64,000 nt of DNA from Buxus sempervirens (lineage: Eukaryota > Streptophyta > Magnoliopsida > Buxales > Buxaceae): contig OX387194.1 in NCBI GenBank assembly GCA_947561395.2, forward strand, positions 24,581,536 through 24,645,535, given 5' to 3'. The notes beneath the pieces were generated by a model, which saw nothing but the letters and a program-made list of their open reading frames with translations, did no database searches and had not been told where the DNA came from. Shown here in pieces: positions 11,961 through 24,019 of this stretch. The translations under genes were made by a program, and so were the position numbers. Positions within the stretch are counted from its first letter, which is position 1. Every line of letters starts with the position of its first letter.

Positions 11961-12725
11961 GGTACGTTGTTCTTCTACTTTTCTTCTGTTCATGCTGTCG
12001 GTTTTCAGCTCCAAGAACCACCATTAGAAAAGCTTCCCAGATTAGTTTCGTCTACTTTTCAGAAAACGGGAGCCGTCATCTGAAGTTATTTTCCACTGAT
12101 TTTTGAGAAGTTTTTTTCCACCGATTTTTGAGAAATCAGGAACATATTTTCCCTTATACTAATTTTCTTCCCCACAACAAACACTTGGAAATTTTAAATT
12201 TCTGAAAATAAATTTTTTTCCACATTTTCCGTTTAAACAAACAAAGCCTAAATGTTGACGCCGATAGCCTTGGAAGAGCGGACCACCTTCTTTGTGTTTT
12301 CTTTTTTGAGCAGTTTCGTTCCTCATTTGATCTCTCGTTGATTACAATTTTTACAAGTATTCTATTGTTAGTATCACTCAACACTTTTTCAAGCCCTAAA
12401 ATCACCAGTTGGTTATCGTTGCATTCCTTTGATTTTGTGGGAGACAAGGGCTTGTTCCTATGATTTGTTAGTTGCCAGCTGAAAAGGGGGCTTGTTAAAT
12501 TACAATGCACTGTAAAGGGTACAAAATAAGCCCTTTTTTAACATTAAAATTTCTGGTCAATCTGCTGATTTTTGAACATCAGATTTTGAATTTTCATATT
12601 TTCTTTTCACGGATATCTTAGGGCTGATACTGATTTCTTATTAGAATTTCTTCTCTTGATATTCCTTATCAAATATTTTACAAAAATCTTTGACCGTCCA
12701 TATTTATCCCAAACTTAAAAGGTTA

Positions 12726-12748
12726 TATATATATATATATATATATAT
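12726..12748. repeat. (TA)n microsatellite
   Basis: About eleven TA units lie just upstream of the duplicated exon segment. Confidence 0.85.
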
Positions 12749-12751
12749 CAC

Positions 12752-13314
12752 CATATTTATGAGTGTACCGTAGATTTTACGGTTATCTTTCCTAGTTTAG
12801 GATGCTAGCTTATCAATTCTAGCAATTCAATAAATAATTGTAACACATATGTGTGCTTATATACGAATGTACGTATATTTATAGTATTTCTAATATCTTA
12901 AAGGGTTCCATAAGTGGGACAGTCGTGATGAAGCAACAGCTCTACCACCAAATGAAGGTTTTCCTTTTCATTGGAAGGTAATTTTTATCTTTTTAAATCG
13001 TTGTAATTCAAGTTCTTTGATCATACAAATATCTAATTGTCTTCATAATAGAAATATAAGTTTGATTATTGATGTTTAGTTGTTATTTTCAGGCTCTTAT
13101 TAGCTATAATGACTTGCCCTCTCATTACAGGTGTGCTCATGTCTTTTGTTATTTTTAATGTACTTATTATTTTAATAAGTCAAAATATTATATCATATGT
13201 TATTGTTGTTTACAATTTTTGGTCGTATTCGTGGTGAATGCTCTTTTATTTGTTAATTTGGACTCCAATAAAGTCTTTACATCATGATTCACCTTGGGGC
13301 ATTAGTCATAAATC
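12752..13314. repeat. duplicated genomic segment, copy A
   Basis: The segment aligns along its length with 61490-62046, intron sequence included, so it is a DNA-level duplication rather than a retrocopy. Similarity starts near ATATTTAT (12753) and stops after CATAAATC (13314). Confidence 0.85.
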
Positions 13315-13779
13315 TTAGAAAACCTTTATTTAGATCTTTTGACTTAACTCTAGATTGGCCAGCATTAGTATGTGATTTTGATACAATACATAGGACACTA
13401 ATTAAAAAAATTTAACATGCCTTCCTTCGTTAAGATTACATGTAATATTCTTGAAAACTCATTTAGTTCACTCTTTGTGTTTTCTTTTTACATACACATG
13501 CACACATATAGGTATATGTATACATAAATATATAAATACATACATACCTATATGTGTGTGTGTGTGTTTACGTATGTACATAATTCATGCACGCATACAT
13601 ACATATATATAGTTTCTGAAAATTTTTCAAGAGGTAGTTCCATGGAAGAGGAAAATTCTAAAAAAGCAAGAAAAGGGATAAGACCAAATAAAAGATTGAA
13701 TGGATTATACCCTGTCAGACTTCATGCAACTGTTCAGCTATCTTCACTTCAAGATATGTTAACAAAATCAGAAATTTAA
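12904..13779 (+). CDS. small intron-containing gene of unknown function, last three exons
   Basis: Three exons join in phase with canonical borders: 12904-12977 (acceptor TTAAAG, donor GTAATT), 13093-13130 (acceptor TTTCAG, donor GTGTGC) and 13632-13779 (acceptor TTCAAG). Exon II ends with two bases of an Arg codon that exon III completes, and the frame stops at TAA 13777-13779. Exon I reads FHKWDSRDEATALPPNEG and then ends FPFHWK. Exon II reads ALISYNDLPSHY. Exon III is basic (KKARKGIRPNKRLNG) and ends TKSEI. I do not recognise the family. The upstream start is not resolved; a signal-peptide exon at 11904 is possible. Exons I-II and their introns are duplicated at 61490-62046, where the splice sites are destroyed, which makes the copy here the better candidate for the functional one. 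Confidence 0.5.
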
Positions 13780-15350
13780 TAAGACCAAATAAAATGATTA
13801 AAATGGTAATTTTTATTTTTGAAGTGCAAGTTGGAGATACATCCAACCTTTGTTGTTCATTGTGCACAATCACATATGGATGTATGCCTAACTGGATGAA
13901 GTAATTGGTTGGTAATCACTGGCTGTAACTCTAGATTAGCACAAACGTCCCTTGTGACTTGTGAGTTGATAAGAATGCTTTTAGGTAGTAGCCACACCCA
14001 TTAAATGGTCAAACATATTAGTTTCAATGACCTGAAATATTATAGTTTTTAATGACTTTAAGTATAACCTTGCAATTTTATGGTATTTTCTTGATCATTT
14101 TTACCAAATTAACCTTGGATAATAGCCCATTTCTTACCGTAATTATTGTGCATTGAGCATGTGACATGTCTGAAATATCCCTGAAATCCTTATAAGTGAT
14201 GATTGATCTCATGACTTATCCCATTGAGATTTATGCGGAATTTCTAGAATGGAGATTTGATTTGCCTATCCTTTTGCCATCCTTATCCTTGATAATGCCT
14301 ATAAATTGAGGCTTATTAAAAAACAAGGCTACCAACTTTCATGGACTGTTACTCTACCAATTTTGTTCCTAAGTCTACATCCTTGAGGATTTTAAAGATC
14401 AGGAGAGCTGGCTTGTTTTAAATTTCATGCTTGCATATATAATTTAAACTGTTCTCTTTTTTTTTTTTTTTGCTACATCTTCCATCTTAATTATGCTATT
14501 CTCTACTTCTGCTCCCTTTGCTATTGTGCACACATCCTTGCGATTTTGTTGGCTGGGTCGTAGTTCGGTTCTTGACATGTGAATTAGCAAGTGTTTGGCA
14601 TTTACTCGCTCTTAGTTTGGTTGATCTTGGTTTATTTTGCTTGTAGAATTGCCACTATTTATTAATTTAAGTGTGTAGGGAGTAGGCAATTACCATGGGC
14701 TTTTTTGGTCTGAACCAAGGTCCATATAAGTGACTTGGTTATAATCCGAGGAATTATGAAAATACTTGAGTCATCTCATTTTAAAGGCCTTGGGTTCTCT
14801 GTGCAGAGATATCTCTATGCTCCCTGTGCAGCACCAACCAACGATTCTTATATCTCTACGTTGCAGGCATAATTTAGTAAATCTACTTTGCAACTTCATT
14901 TCAATGAGTAAAACAACTCATTGTCCAAAGAAAATAACTCCTCTGTCTAAAACCCTTTACCACTCATCCAAAATCCTCTTGCTGAAAGGAAGGGATTCTG
15001 TCTTCTGTATTTAAAACTCTAACAACCACTATTACTGAACCTCCATTGGTAAGATATCTATATATTCTTCTATTATTCTCTTTCAATATCTCTTTTTTTT
15101 TGTTTGTTTTTTTCTCTTTTCCCTATTGATATAATTTCTTGAAGCCCTAATTATTGTTTGGAATTATACAAATTATTTCTCACACTTTTTGAAAATTTTT
15201 GTTGCTTAAAAAAATTTAACAATAAGGCGTAAAAATTTATTTATAATGCTTTTACAAGGTAACCCTAAAATCCACCGGGTACTTAAAAGTTATTTTGAGG
15301 GTACCACATGGTATCTTTGGCATACTCGTAGGGTAATAAGAGGTTAACTA
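13780..15350. other. non-coding stretch
   Basis: No gene is supported. It holds a T-rich tract (14457-14471) and ordinary AT-rich sequence. The 82-aa frame at 14766-15014 resembles nothing I know. Confidence 0.5.
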
Positions 15351-15700
15351 ATAACAGAGTTTCCAGGAGAGGAATAGGAGAATTTTTAATGACCCTGCCA
15401 GTTCCTCATGGGTTTTATTAGAATCCTCCCTCAGCTATCTCCTGTATTGGGCATCTAGTAAAGAATCATGTAAAGGGATAGACTGTAAGGAATTTTTAGA
15501 GTGTGGAAGCTTTTGTGTTTTGTAGGGTCCATTTAGTACACTCTTTGTGTATTTGTATGTCCTATATTATTGCTCTTATAAATTAATATAATCCTCATTA
15601 TTACCGATCAAAAAAATAATTTTGGAGGTATCCAAGGCTACCAATGGGGTACGTAAGAGTTATTTTGAGGGTATCATATGGTAACCTTTGTTTATTCATT
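15270..15700. repeat. pair of direct repeats with GGTACC words
   Basis: Two copies of a ~45-bp unit with core GTTATTTTGAGGGTA lie at about 15278-15325 and 15648-15695, each followed by CA(C/T)ATGGTA. Further GGTACC words follow to 15800. They flank the LINE 3' end at 15350-15612, so that fragment may have inserted into an older repeat. Confidence 0.5.
15350..15612 (+). mobile_element. LINE 3' end, 5'-truncated
   Basis: Its 3' part (15530-15612) has the typical plant L1 tail composition: GTCCATTTAGTACACTC, then TATATTATTGCTC, then ATTACCGATCAAAAAAAT. No coding domain remains. Confidence 0.5.
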
Positions 15701-16038
15701 AGGTACCTATAATTTAAATTAATCGCATGGTACCTATGAATAATTTTGAAGGTACCTATGTGATTGAACAAAGAGTACCATGTGATTAATCACATGGTCA
15801 TCCCATTCTTCAGTTACATATTTTAAATATGTTGGGATATTGCCTAAACTTGCATTTTCCTTTGATCCTTTGGTACCACTTGTCATTTATCCAAAGGGAA
15901 AAAAAGGAAAGATATTGTTAGATATGTTCACTTGTTTTTTAGCTATCAAATCCTTCGAATATTAATATTAACTACTTACTTACCCTCCCAAAAAAAATCC
16001 TTTGAATTTTTAAATGGTTCTTTATGTAGGTAATTTTT

Positions 16039-17225
16039 TTTTTTTTTTGATAAGTAATGATATTTGATTAAAGGAGAAAAGATACATGATAGGTACAAGT
16101 ATATATGTCCATCCCAAAAATATGGGGGGGGGGGGGGGGGGGGGAGGAACCAAAAACTATATCCTATACTCACGTGATTTGCACACTAACAAGACACAAA
16201 CCACAATGCATACAATATGTGCAACAAACCCAAATAAACCCCCAATATACTATGCCGAACACAAACCAAAAAACTCCTCTAAAATCAGCGCACAATAGAT
16301 ATCTGATCTCACAGCCCACACTTTGCTAGCCGGTCCGCTATATCATTAACCTCTCTAGGCACATGACTGAATGAGACATTCACTATCTCTCACAACTCTT
16401 CTAATGCAGGACAGTCCAAGATTACTAAGAGAACAACCATCAACATTAATCTTCATGATACCAGTCATCGCCGCACTCCACAGGACCTCTCTCCTTCCCA
16501 TAGTCCCTAATGAAGAGAGACAACACACCGCCCACTCCCTCACCACCTGAGAGCCACTCCACTCTCAGAATTCTGGGCTCACAGACGCCCAAAAAGATAC
16601 ATCCAGAATGATCTTATCAATCACCTACTCTATAGTCAGGAGAGCGTCATTGAAAATTCTCTTATTTCTTTTCATCCATACATGCCATATCACCGCATGG
16701 AAGAGTAGACCATATAAAATGCGACCCCTCCTCCCTAGACCCGGTATCTAACACTGCTGGAAGCAATCACCAAAAGATGCAGGAAGTACCTAGGGGACAT
16801 CAATCATCCACATCAATCGAATCCATACTTGCCAAGTGAAAGGACAATGGAGGAAAATATGATCCACACTCTTTACTAGCTCCTTGCACAGATAACAAAT
16901 GTTGGGTGATAAAGCATATCTTCTCCATCTCCTCTGTAAAAGATCCACAGTATTTATCTTATATGAAAGTGCAGTCCAAAGAAACGCCTTTATTTTTGGG
17001 GGTACCTTAGGTTCCCAAAGTTTAGACACATGAAATGCTGCGAGTGGGGTAAGGTAGTCCAGACGATATGAACTGAAAAAAGATCTACAAGAAAAAGTCC
17101 TAAAGGGAGACAAGGTTCAAATGACCCTATCCCTAGATGATGGATCCACAAAATAGTCTTTTAGGAGGTCAAAAAGAGAGGCTAATTCCTCAATCTTAAA
17201 GATTCTTAATTCTCTCCTAAAAGAT
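16039..17225 (-). mobile_element. L1-type LINE, 5'-truncated, with zinc-binding RT and RNase H remnants
   Basis: On the minus strand, 16790-17113 encodes the RT zinc-binding domain (PPKIKAFLWTALSYKINT, then CYLCKELVKSVDHIFLHCPF), and 16355-16546 encodes an RNase H start (KINVDGCSL). The element ends in an A-tail (T-run at 16036-16048 on the plus strand). A target duplication AGGTAATTTTT is visible at 16028-16038 and 17226-17236. The reverse transcriptase core is missing because of 5' truncation, as is usual for LINEs. A ~220-bp deletion removes most of RNase H. It lies in the intron or upstream region before the first surviving nardilysin-like exon. Confidence 0.85.
16124..16144 (+). repeat. 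G21 homopolymer
   Basis: There are 21 consecutive G. The homologous position in the second LINE copy (near 46419-46431) has only short G-runs, so this expanded after duplication or is a sequencing-length artefact. Confidence 0.9.
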
Positions 17226-17461
17226 AGGTAATTTTTCATTCTGAAATATACTCTGAATTCGATTTTTGATTAAGTTGACAAATGATATTATCTATCAATG
17301 TGTGTGAATGTAATATCCTTAGACAACATGAATGATTCTATTTAACTGCTATGGTAGCACATTTGATGAAATGGGAAGGATATATATGGTGACAATTCTG
17401 GTGCTTTTACTGAAATATGTTTCTTTGTGTACATTAATTGTGGTGCTTTTTGATGCTACAG

Positions 17462-17695
17462 AGTCTCTGGATGATCTTCAGTCTTTGGTTGAGAAGCTAT
17501 TCAAGAAAGTAAAAGAAGGTCCTCGTTTAAAGCGAAGTACTCAAACGGAGTTATCTGCATGGGAATCTGGTAAATTTTACAGGTTAGAAGCCGTTGAAGA
17601 TGTTCATGTACTTCGGTTATCATGGGAATTACCATGTCTTTATGATGAATATTTGACAAAACCTGAAGAATACATTTCCTATAGCATGGGGAACG
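17462..17695 (+). pseudogene. nardilysin-like exon (SLDDLQ..YSMGN)
   Basis: This exon is open and intact. It begins in the middle of a Glu codon after acceptor GCTACAG and ends with one base of the next codon before donor GTAAGC. Conserved pieces are SLDDLQSLVEKLF, FYRLEAVEDVHVLRLSW and LPCLYDEYLTKPEEY. In the family this segment follows the N-terminal catalytic domain, whose exons should lie directly upstream but are absent here. The intron phase matches exon 18871 exactly. Confidence 0.85.
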
Positions 17696-18045
17696 GTAAG
17701 CTATTCACAACTTGGGAGAATCTTAACAAGATAACATATGTAGGTCATATTTTTAGTTTATTTATAAATATGTGGTTATGCTATTGGGTGTAATGCTTTG
17801 TTGCTTGTGCCGGAGACATTGCATTGTTACTCTTTTCTTAAGAATCTCTCTGTAATATATATAGAATAATGCTGGATCTGTATTTTCATTTTAACATTAT
17901 AATTCCTCCATTCTTTTAGGCTGTGTTTGGAACCCTTAATTTGGAGAGAAAAGAAAGGAAACCTATAAGGGAAATTTTTTTTCCGGTGTTTGTTTTGAGA
18001 TGAGAAATGAGAAGAAAAGATAAATATGTTTTAATAAGATGATGG

Positions 18046-18072
18046 GTTGGGGTGGTGGTGGTGGTGGTGGTG
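18046..18072. repeat. (GGT)n microsatellite
   Basis: A run of eight GGT units lies in an intron. The surrounding GGTGGTGGG-rich stretch to 18145 creates spurious Gly/Val-rich and Pro/Thr-rich frames. Confidence 0.8.
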
Positions 18073-18870
18073 GGTGAGTGGGAGTGGATGGGTGCTGGTA
18101 GGGATGATGGGGTGCCAGCAGTGATGGTGGTGGTGGGCTGGTTGGAAAAGCAGAAAGAAAAGAAAACTGTCTTAATCTTTTCCCATCTTTTGTTGTTATG
18201 CTGTCTCCAAATTTCTAACCTTACCACCAAAATTCTGTATCTTGGTCTTGGCATGACATATTTGCTTGTTGGGGGAGCTTTTTAAGTTTGTATGCATATT
18301 TTGAAGTTTCATTTTTTTTACTTACAAATTATGTTTCATTATTTGCTTTTATATGATATGATGATTTTATCACATTTAATGAGTCTTTGGTTTTTTTCAT
18401 TTTGTTTGGACATCATTTAGAAATTTAACATCTAGTTGCCATGGGGTAGAAGAGATTGGGCATGCCAAAGATGTGTACTATAGGAACTTACATTTGGTAG
18501 GAATGGATTTCCTATATCTGATGATATGCATTGTTGCATGTGTATCTGGATGTTCTTTGAGAGAAAATGGCATGCTTATGATGGATGTTATTTTTGGTTC
18601 TGATGAATGGCAAGGGTTTGATTCTTGTGGAGATTCCTTTGAAAATGCTTTTGTTGCCAAGGGTGTTTAAAAATGATAAGATCATTGGTCACTGTGGACT
18701 CTTGCAAGTGGATTCTTCCCTGTGTATTGCTAGCATCGTTTCTTGAATTAAATCATCTATTTAGACTGTAAATTGAATTAATTCCATATAAGCTTCTTTG
18801 CGCTGCATAATTCATTCTATCACCATTTGTGTATCAATGACAAGTGAGTAGAAAAATTCATTTTTTACAG

Positions 18871-19021
18871 AGGGCAGGGGAAGCGTTTTTTTCTTTCTCA
18901 AATCGAAAGGATGGGGCCACTTCGGTAGAGGTTGGTTTTCCAGAAAGGGGACTAGAAAGATCTTATGTAGCATTTATCTTTGTGATCTCAATAAATCTTA
19001 CTCATACCGGTTTGGAAAAAG
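18871..19021 (+). pseudogene. nardilysin-like exon (GRGS..GLEK), frameshifted
   Basis: Acceptor TTTTACAG, donor GTATGC. The first part reads GRGSVFFFLKSKGW. After a single extra G in the ATGGGGCC run (18913-18918) the homologous reading resumes as ATSVEVGFPERGLERSY and then ISINLTHTGLEK. This one-base insertion alone would truncate the protein. Confidence 0.85.
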
Positions 19022-20149
19022 GTATGCTTGAAATCTTTTTGGCTCATTTCCCCTATGCTTCTTTATCTTGATATTGGTCTATGCAAGCATTATGGAATTA
19101 AAAAGTTCTCTTTTTCAAATTCCGAACCCATTTATTTTCTCAATTTAGTTGTTGTAGTGAGCTCTCATTTTGAGAAATTCTTATTGAAATCATGCCGCAT
19201 TGGCTTTTGAGGAATGCCCTAGGTCGAAACAACATAGCAAGATTAATGGAAAGGATTTGGTTTTCTGGCACTGGTTAATTGTCTGACTTAACCCCCTATT
19301 TCATCAGGCATGGGACTGGCAATTAAGTGCCAGGAGCATTTCTGACTTCCAGAATATTTGAGAAGCTTCTTCCTCCAGGAACCTCTGAAGTTTGTTTACT
19401 TGTTTATTCATATAAATGATATGAAAAATTGATTCTAGAGTCTGAAAAGTTTTGACTTCAAAGACATTATTGTAAATGCTTGTGTAATCTTCTTTCATGA
19501 TGCAGAAAAGATCACTCAAATCAATGAGGATTTGATCCAATCAGAGGTAGGGATGAGAAGAAAAAACCAAGAGCAAATGAGAACAATTCAATTGGTCTTT
19601 GCAGCCAAGAATAAGAGATCTTTTTTCTTCAAAGTGAAACTTGAATATTCTTTCCTTCATTACAAACCTAAAGACTTATCTGTATATCCTTTCATTCCTA
19701 ATAATAATAGATCTCACTCCTTAAAATTTCTAATCTCAACCCTACATTAATACTTAAGTAAAAATAAAAAATGGGAGAGGAAAAATCTCATAAATAAAAG
19801 AAAAAGATTGTGAACAGTGACATTACTAGTAATTGCTACAGTAGCGTAAACAATAATCATTTCGGTAACGAAGCACCTGCTTCATTTCCTGTTATCGAAC
19901 ATCTATAAATGATTGTTCTTGTTTATACAAATGCGTTCTACATGCATTACTTTACTTTAGAGCTACTCAAAAGGAGAATGAAGAACAAGGCCATATCTCT
20001 AAGAATTTGCTGAATAACAAGCAATTACTTACTTTTTGATCATTGCAATGCAGCTATCAGGATTTGAGCTACTTCCTTTATTTAGTCGGTCTCATATAGA
20101 GAACATCTAGGCCTTATCACTTGTTTTCCCACACATTTTTCCCTTGCTT

Positions 20150-21010
20150 ACCGCCCCGAGGCACTTGTGTTTGATATTTTCTCTTGGTCACCTCTTGGGC
20201 TCTTTTGCGATCTACATCTTCGTGGGGATCTTAGATCGGTTGAAGCTGAGGAGTTAGCTTCTCTTCTTGACCGTCTTAAGGACGTGCTCATTGATCATTC
20301 TAGTCTCGACAAAGCTATGTGGTCGCCCTCCCTGTCAGGTTCTTTTTCTTGTAAGTAATTCTTCAACATTTTCTGTCCCCTGTGCTGGGGGGGGGGGGGG
20401 AGGGGATCCTCCTCCCTCCTTTTCTGTATCTCGATTATGAAAACCCAAAGTCCCTCCTAGGATTAAGGCATTCTTGTGGACAGTACTCTTTTATTGGACT
20501 AATACAGCTGGCCGGGTTCAGAGGAGGTGGAAAAAGATGGCTTTATCCCTTCATGTCTATATGTTGTGCATGGAGGCGGGAGAAAGCCCACATATTTTTG
20601 GAGTGCCGTTTTGCATGATCCATATGGGTGAGGCTTCTTAGTTTCATTGGTGTATCTTGGGTTATGCCGAAATCCGTCATACAACTGCTTGATCATATTC
20701 AGAGGTTTAGAGAAGAGAGGGCACATCTGGCCAGAAAGGAATTGCAGGATTTTCCTGGATCGGAGGGGGAGTGTATAGTATATTGTGGAGTGTATCTTGG
20801 TGGCGATTGCCTCCTGTATGTCAGTTTGATCAGAGTTCAGTGGATTGGGTATATCGGAGGTTGTTAGGGATTGGCATAGATGTTGCTTCTCATCTATTGA
20901 GTAGTTGTAGGGTTTTTAGTGTTCCCATTCCTCATGGGTCCACTTGTATGCATTGTTTTCTCTCTATTCTCTATTTATAATATATCCTTCATTATTCATT
21001 AGAAAAACAT
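20150..21010 (+). mobile_element. LINE C-terminal fragment
   Basis: Broken frames encode the end of an L1-type ORF2: FCDLHLRGDLRSVEAEELAS-like residues (20210-20275), a decayed zinc-binding segment ending in FLECRFA (20598-20618), and a 3' end near 20940-21010 with CTCTATTTATAATATATCC followed by AGAAAAACAT. A G-run at 20388-20400 interrupts it. It lies in the intron 19022-32517. Confidence 0.7.
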
Positions 21011-21639
21011 ATATATGGGCTTACGGCTTGATTTATAGAGATTTTTTTTTCATGATCTGGTTTCTACGAGCAATATTAAAATAGTAAGAAATGCTTATAT
21101 TGTTGAGGAGAAAGACTTGTTTGTGACAATCATCCTCAATCCTAGATGGATTAGCTAGGCTTGTTCTAGTTATTTTTGATAGTTGGGATCATCAACTGAC
21201 AATAGGATCAGGTAGCTTCAGTGTTGCACCTACACTGTCAAGCGATTTGGCCATCCTATAGGCAAGAAAGAGCTATCTTTGATGGGGGGTTTTATTTGTT
21301 TTGAGGTAATATGTCAATTTATTTGAGGCATGACTGTGATTGCTCGTCATGTATTATCTGGAAGTCATTTGAGAAATACCTTGATTTGGTGTTTCTTGTT
21401 TATAGATTCATTTCCTAGTATTCCTTGTGGCTAGTTCTAAACTAGCCTTACTATTTGGTTGAATTCCCTAGGCCCTTGTCTCTAGTCTCTTATTGATTTT
21501 GATTTCATTGTGGCTTTTGTTGGATTTTATGGTTTAAAGCTACTTGGTCTTCCTTGCCATGTAAAATACTCGTGCTTGAACTCATGTTCCATGTGGGCTG
21601 TGCAAGTCTGATCCATTCACATTCATATCCTTTGATTTT

Positions 21640-23992
21640 ATTTGAACTATTTGTTGCGCCTCAAGTCTAGGTTTACAAAATCATTGCCAAAGTCCTTGTG
21701 ACTTGTCTCAGCAAGATGATGAATTCTGTAATCACCCATAATCAGCCTACACTTATTGGTGGCCGTCAAATTCTTGATAGTGTTCTTATGGCCAACGAAT
21801 GCATTGAGGATAGAGCTAGAAGAGGGATCCATGGTATTGTGTGTAAGTTGGATTTAGAGAAAGCCTTTGATAGGGTGGAGTGGAATTTTGTGAAATTGGT
21901 TCTCAAGTGGAAAGGATTTGACTCTAGGTGGAGGAAGTGGATTAATGGTTGCATTAGAAACGTATTTTATTCCTTCATTTTCAATGTTTAGGTAAGAAGT
22001 TTCTTCCCTCGTTGCTGATAGTTTCAGTATATTTATGTTGAGGGCAGAGAGTTGGGTCTTATTAGAGGTTTTGAAGTGGGCAGAGATGGTGTCAAAGTAT
22101 CCCACCTCCAATTTGCAGATGATACCATTCTTTTTTTTTTTATGCTACAGAAGAGTGTATGGAGTGGGCAGAAAGTGTTTTGTTATGTTTTGATTGGATA
22201 TCGTGGCTGAAAATTAACTTACATAAGAGTACTATTTCTGGTATTCAAATTGACCCTATCCTTCTTCATAGATGTGTTGAGATTCTTGAGTGTCCCATTG
22301 TCAACCTCCCCATTAAATATCTCGTTTTGCCTCTAGGTGATAACCTTAGAAGAGTGGCTTTTGGGATCCTGTGTTAGAGAAAATTAGTAGAAGGCTTGGT
22401 CATTGGAAGAAAAATTACGTGTCCCTTGGTGGGAGGGTTACTCTAATTCAAGCATCACTTGCCAATCTCCCTACCTATTTTCTTTCCCTTTTCCAGACTC
22501 CAAAGAAAATTATTAGGTATATTGAAAAACTCCAGAGAGACTTTTTGTGGGATTGGATGGGTCCAAAGATAGATCACCTTGTTAATTGGGAGATGGTGTG
22601 TAGAGAAAAGGCTAAAGGAGGCTTAAATTTGGGCAATACAATTACTAGGAACATGGCACTAGTTTGTAAGTGGTTGTGACAGTTATGTGCAGAAAGGTAG
22701 AGCTTGTGGAGAAAAGTTATTGTTAGTAAATATGGGGTTCATGAAAATTTTTGGGATATTAATCCTAGGGCCAAACTATTGAATGTTTGCCCTTGGAAAG
22801 CTATATCATCTTTATTTCCTTGTTTCTTCCCTCATACTCGCTTTTGTATTCAAAGTGGAAATTAAATCTTCTTTTGGTCTGATGTATGGTGGGGAGACAT
22901 CCATCTCCAAATTTTGTATCCCAGAGTGTTTAGAATTGTTCATTTTAAACAAGCTTTTGTTGCAGATATCTTATCTTGTTCCAAAGATGGGTTCTCTTGT
23001 AATCTTTCTTTTCTTCGGGATCCAAGACCAACTTTTTGTGAGGAGCTAGCCCATCTTGTTCACTCTCTAAAGGATTTGGTGATCACTCGTGACTCTTTCG
23101 ATTATTGTATCTGGATTCTTGATCCTTTTCAAACTTTCTCTACTCACTCTAGGGCCTTCATATCCGTGTTGATAAAGATTGTCCAGGTGCTCCATCTCCT
23201 TTCATCTCTCTTTGGAAATTGATTGCTCCTCCTAGGGTGAAAGTCTTTTTTTGGTATTCTCTGCTATATTAGATAAATACTTTTGATATGCTCCAAAGGC
23301 AAAGACTGTTTGTTGTCTTATCTCCGCACACTTGGGTGTTATGTTTCAAGCAAGGAGAATCTGTTGATAATTTATTTTTACATTGTGAATTCTCACAACA
23401 AATCTGGTGGGATAATATGAGAAGATGTGATATTCAGTGGTGTTGTCCAAGAATAATGATTCAAATGATGGACCATTGGAGGATCTCCATGCTAGGAAGA
23501 AAGGGGAATGCATTATATAAGTTATTACCTTATGACATTCTATGAGGAATTTGGAAAGAAAGGAATAGAAAGGTTTTTGAAGAAACCTAGACATCATGGG
23601 AGGATGTTAGGGATTCCATTTTACTGTGGTGTGCTATGTGGGTTATGATCCTTCCTGAATTTTTTGGGTGTCTTAGTCCTCACATTTTGTTGCATTGGCC
23701 TATGGTTGATGAGTCTTGATGGTCTCACATGGTATATTTGGATAACTATTAAGTGTTATCAGGTGCTCTCCTCTTATTTCCATATGAGTAGAATATCTCA
23801 TTCCTTATGTGCATTTTCAGCTAATGAGGCATGGGGAGTTTTTGTCAGGAAGTTGTTTTGTGGTATAGAGCGTCTGTTCGTTAGTGGTTGGGCTTGCTGT
23901 TGTCTCTTATTTGAGTTTCTTTACTATGAGTCCTTATATTATTTTTCTATTATTATTATCAATATATTCTACGTGATTTACATCAAAAAAAT
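21640..23992 (+). mobile_element. L1-type LINE ORF2 remnant (RT and zinc-binding domains)
   Basis: Plus-strand pieces follow ORF2 order. RT blocks come first (GGRQILDSVLMANECIED, VCKLDLEKAFDRVEW at 21698-21991), then the catalytic FADDT motif near 22106-22120. Next come the C-terminal RT region (LGHWKKNYVSLGGRVTLIQA at 22371-22679) and the zinc-binding region (SVDNLFLHCEFSQQIWW near 23363-23410). The segment between the KLDLEKAFD and FADD blocks is shortened and frameshifted. The end is an A-rich tail, TACATCAAAAAAATATT, at about 23980-23996. Endonuclease and the first ORF are missing, so it is a dead 5'-truncated copy. Confidence 0.85.
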
Positions 23993-24019
23993 ATTATTAG
24001 ACTCAAATCTGAAGAATGA

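Larger units (their letters stand above)
15808..17301. repeat. duplicated intron segment with LINE, copy 1
   Basis: The segment aligns with 46095-47790 from TTCAGTTACATATTTT through the LINE to ACAAATGATATTATCTATCAA. Flanks on both sides of the LINE are shared, so the LINE inserted before the duplication. This copy lacks about 220 bp of the LINE at 16383 that copy 2 keeps, and has a longer G-run at 16124. Confidence 0.85.

Noticed and set aside
12904..12977. 5' exons of the nardilysin-like gene in the 11.9-13.8 kb region
   Set aside because: Residues do not match the M16 catalytic domain, no HxxEH-type motif is present, and the frame stops at 13779, so it is a separate gene.
17916..18285. 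Pro/Thr-rich and Gly/Val-rich frames on both strands
   Set aside because: Created by the GGT microsatellite in an intron.
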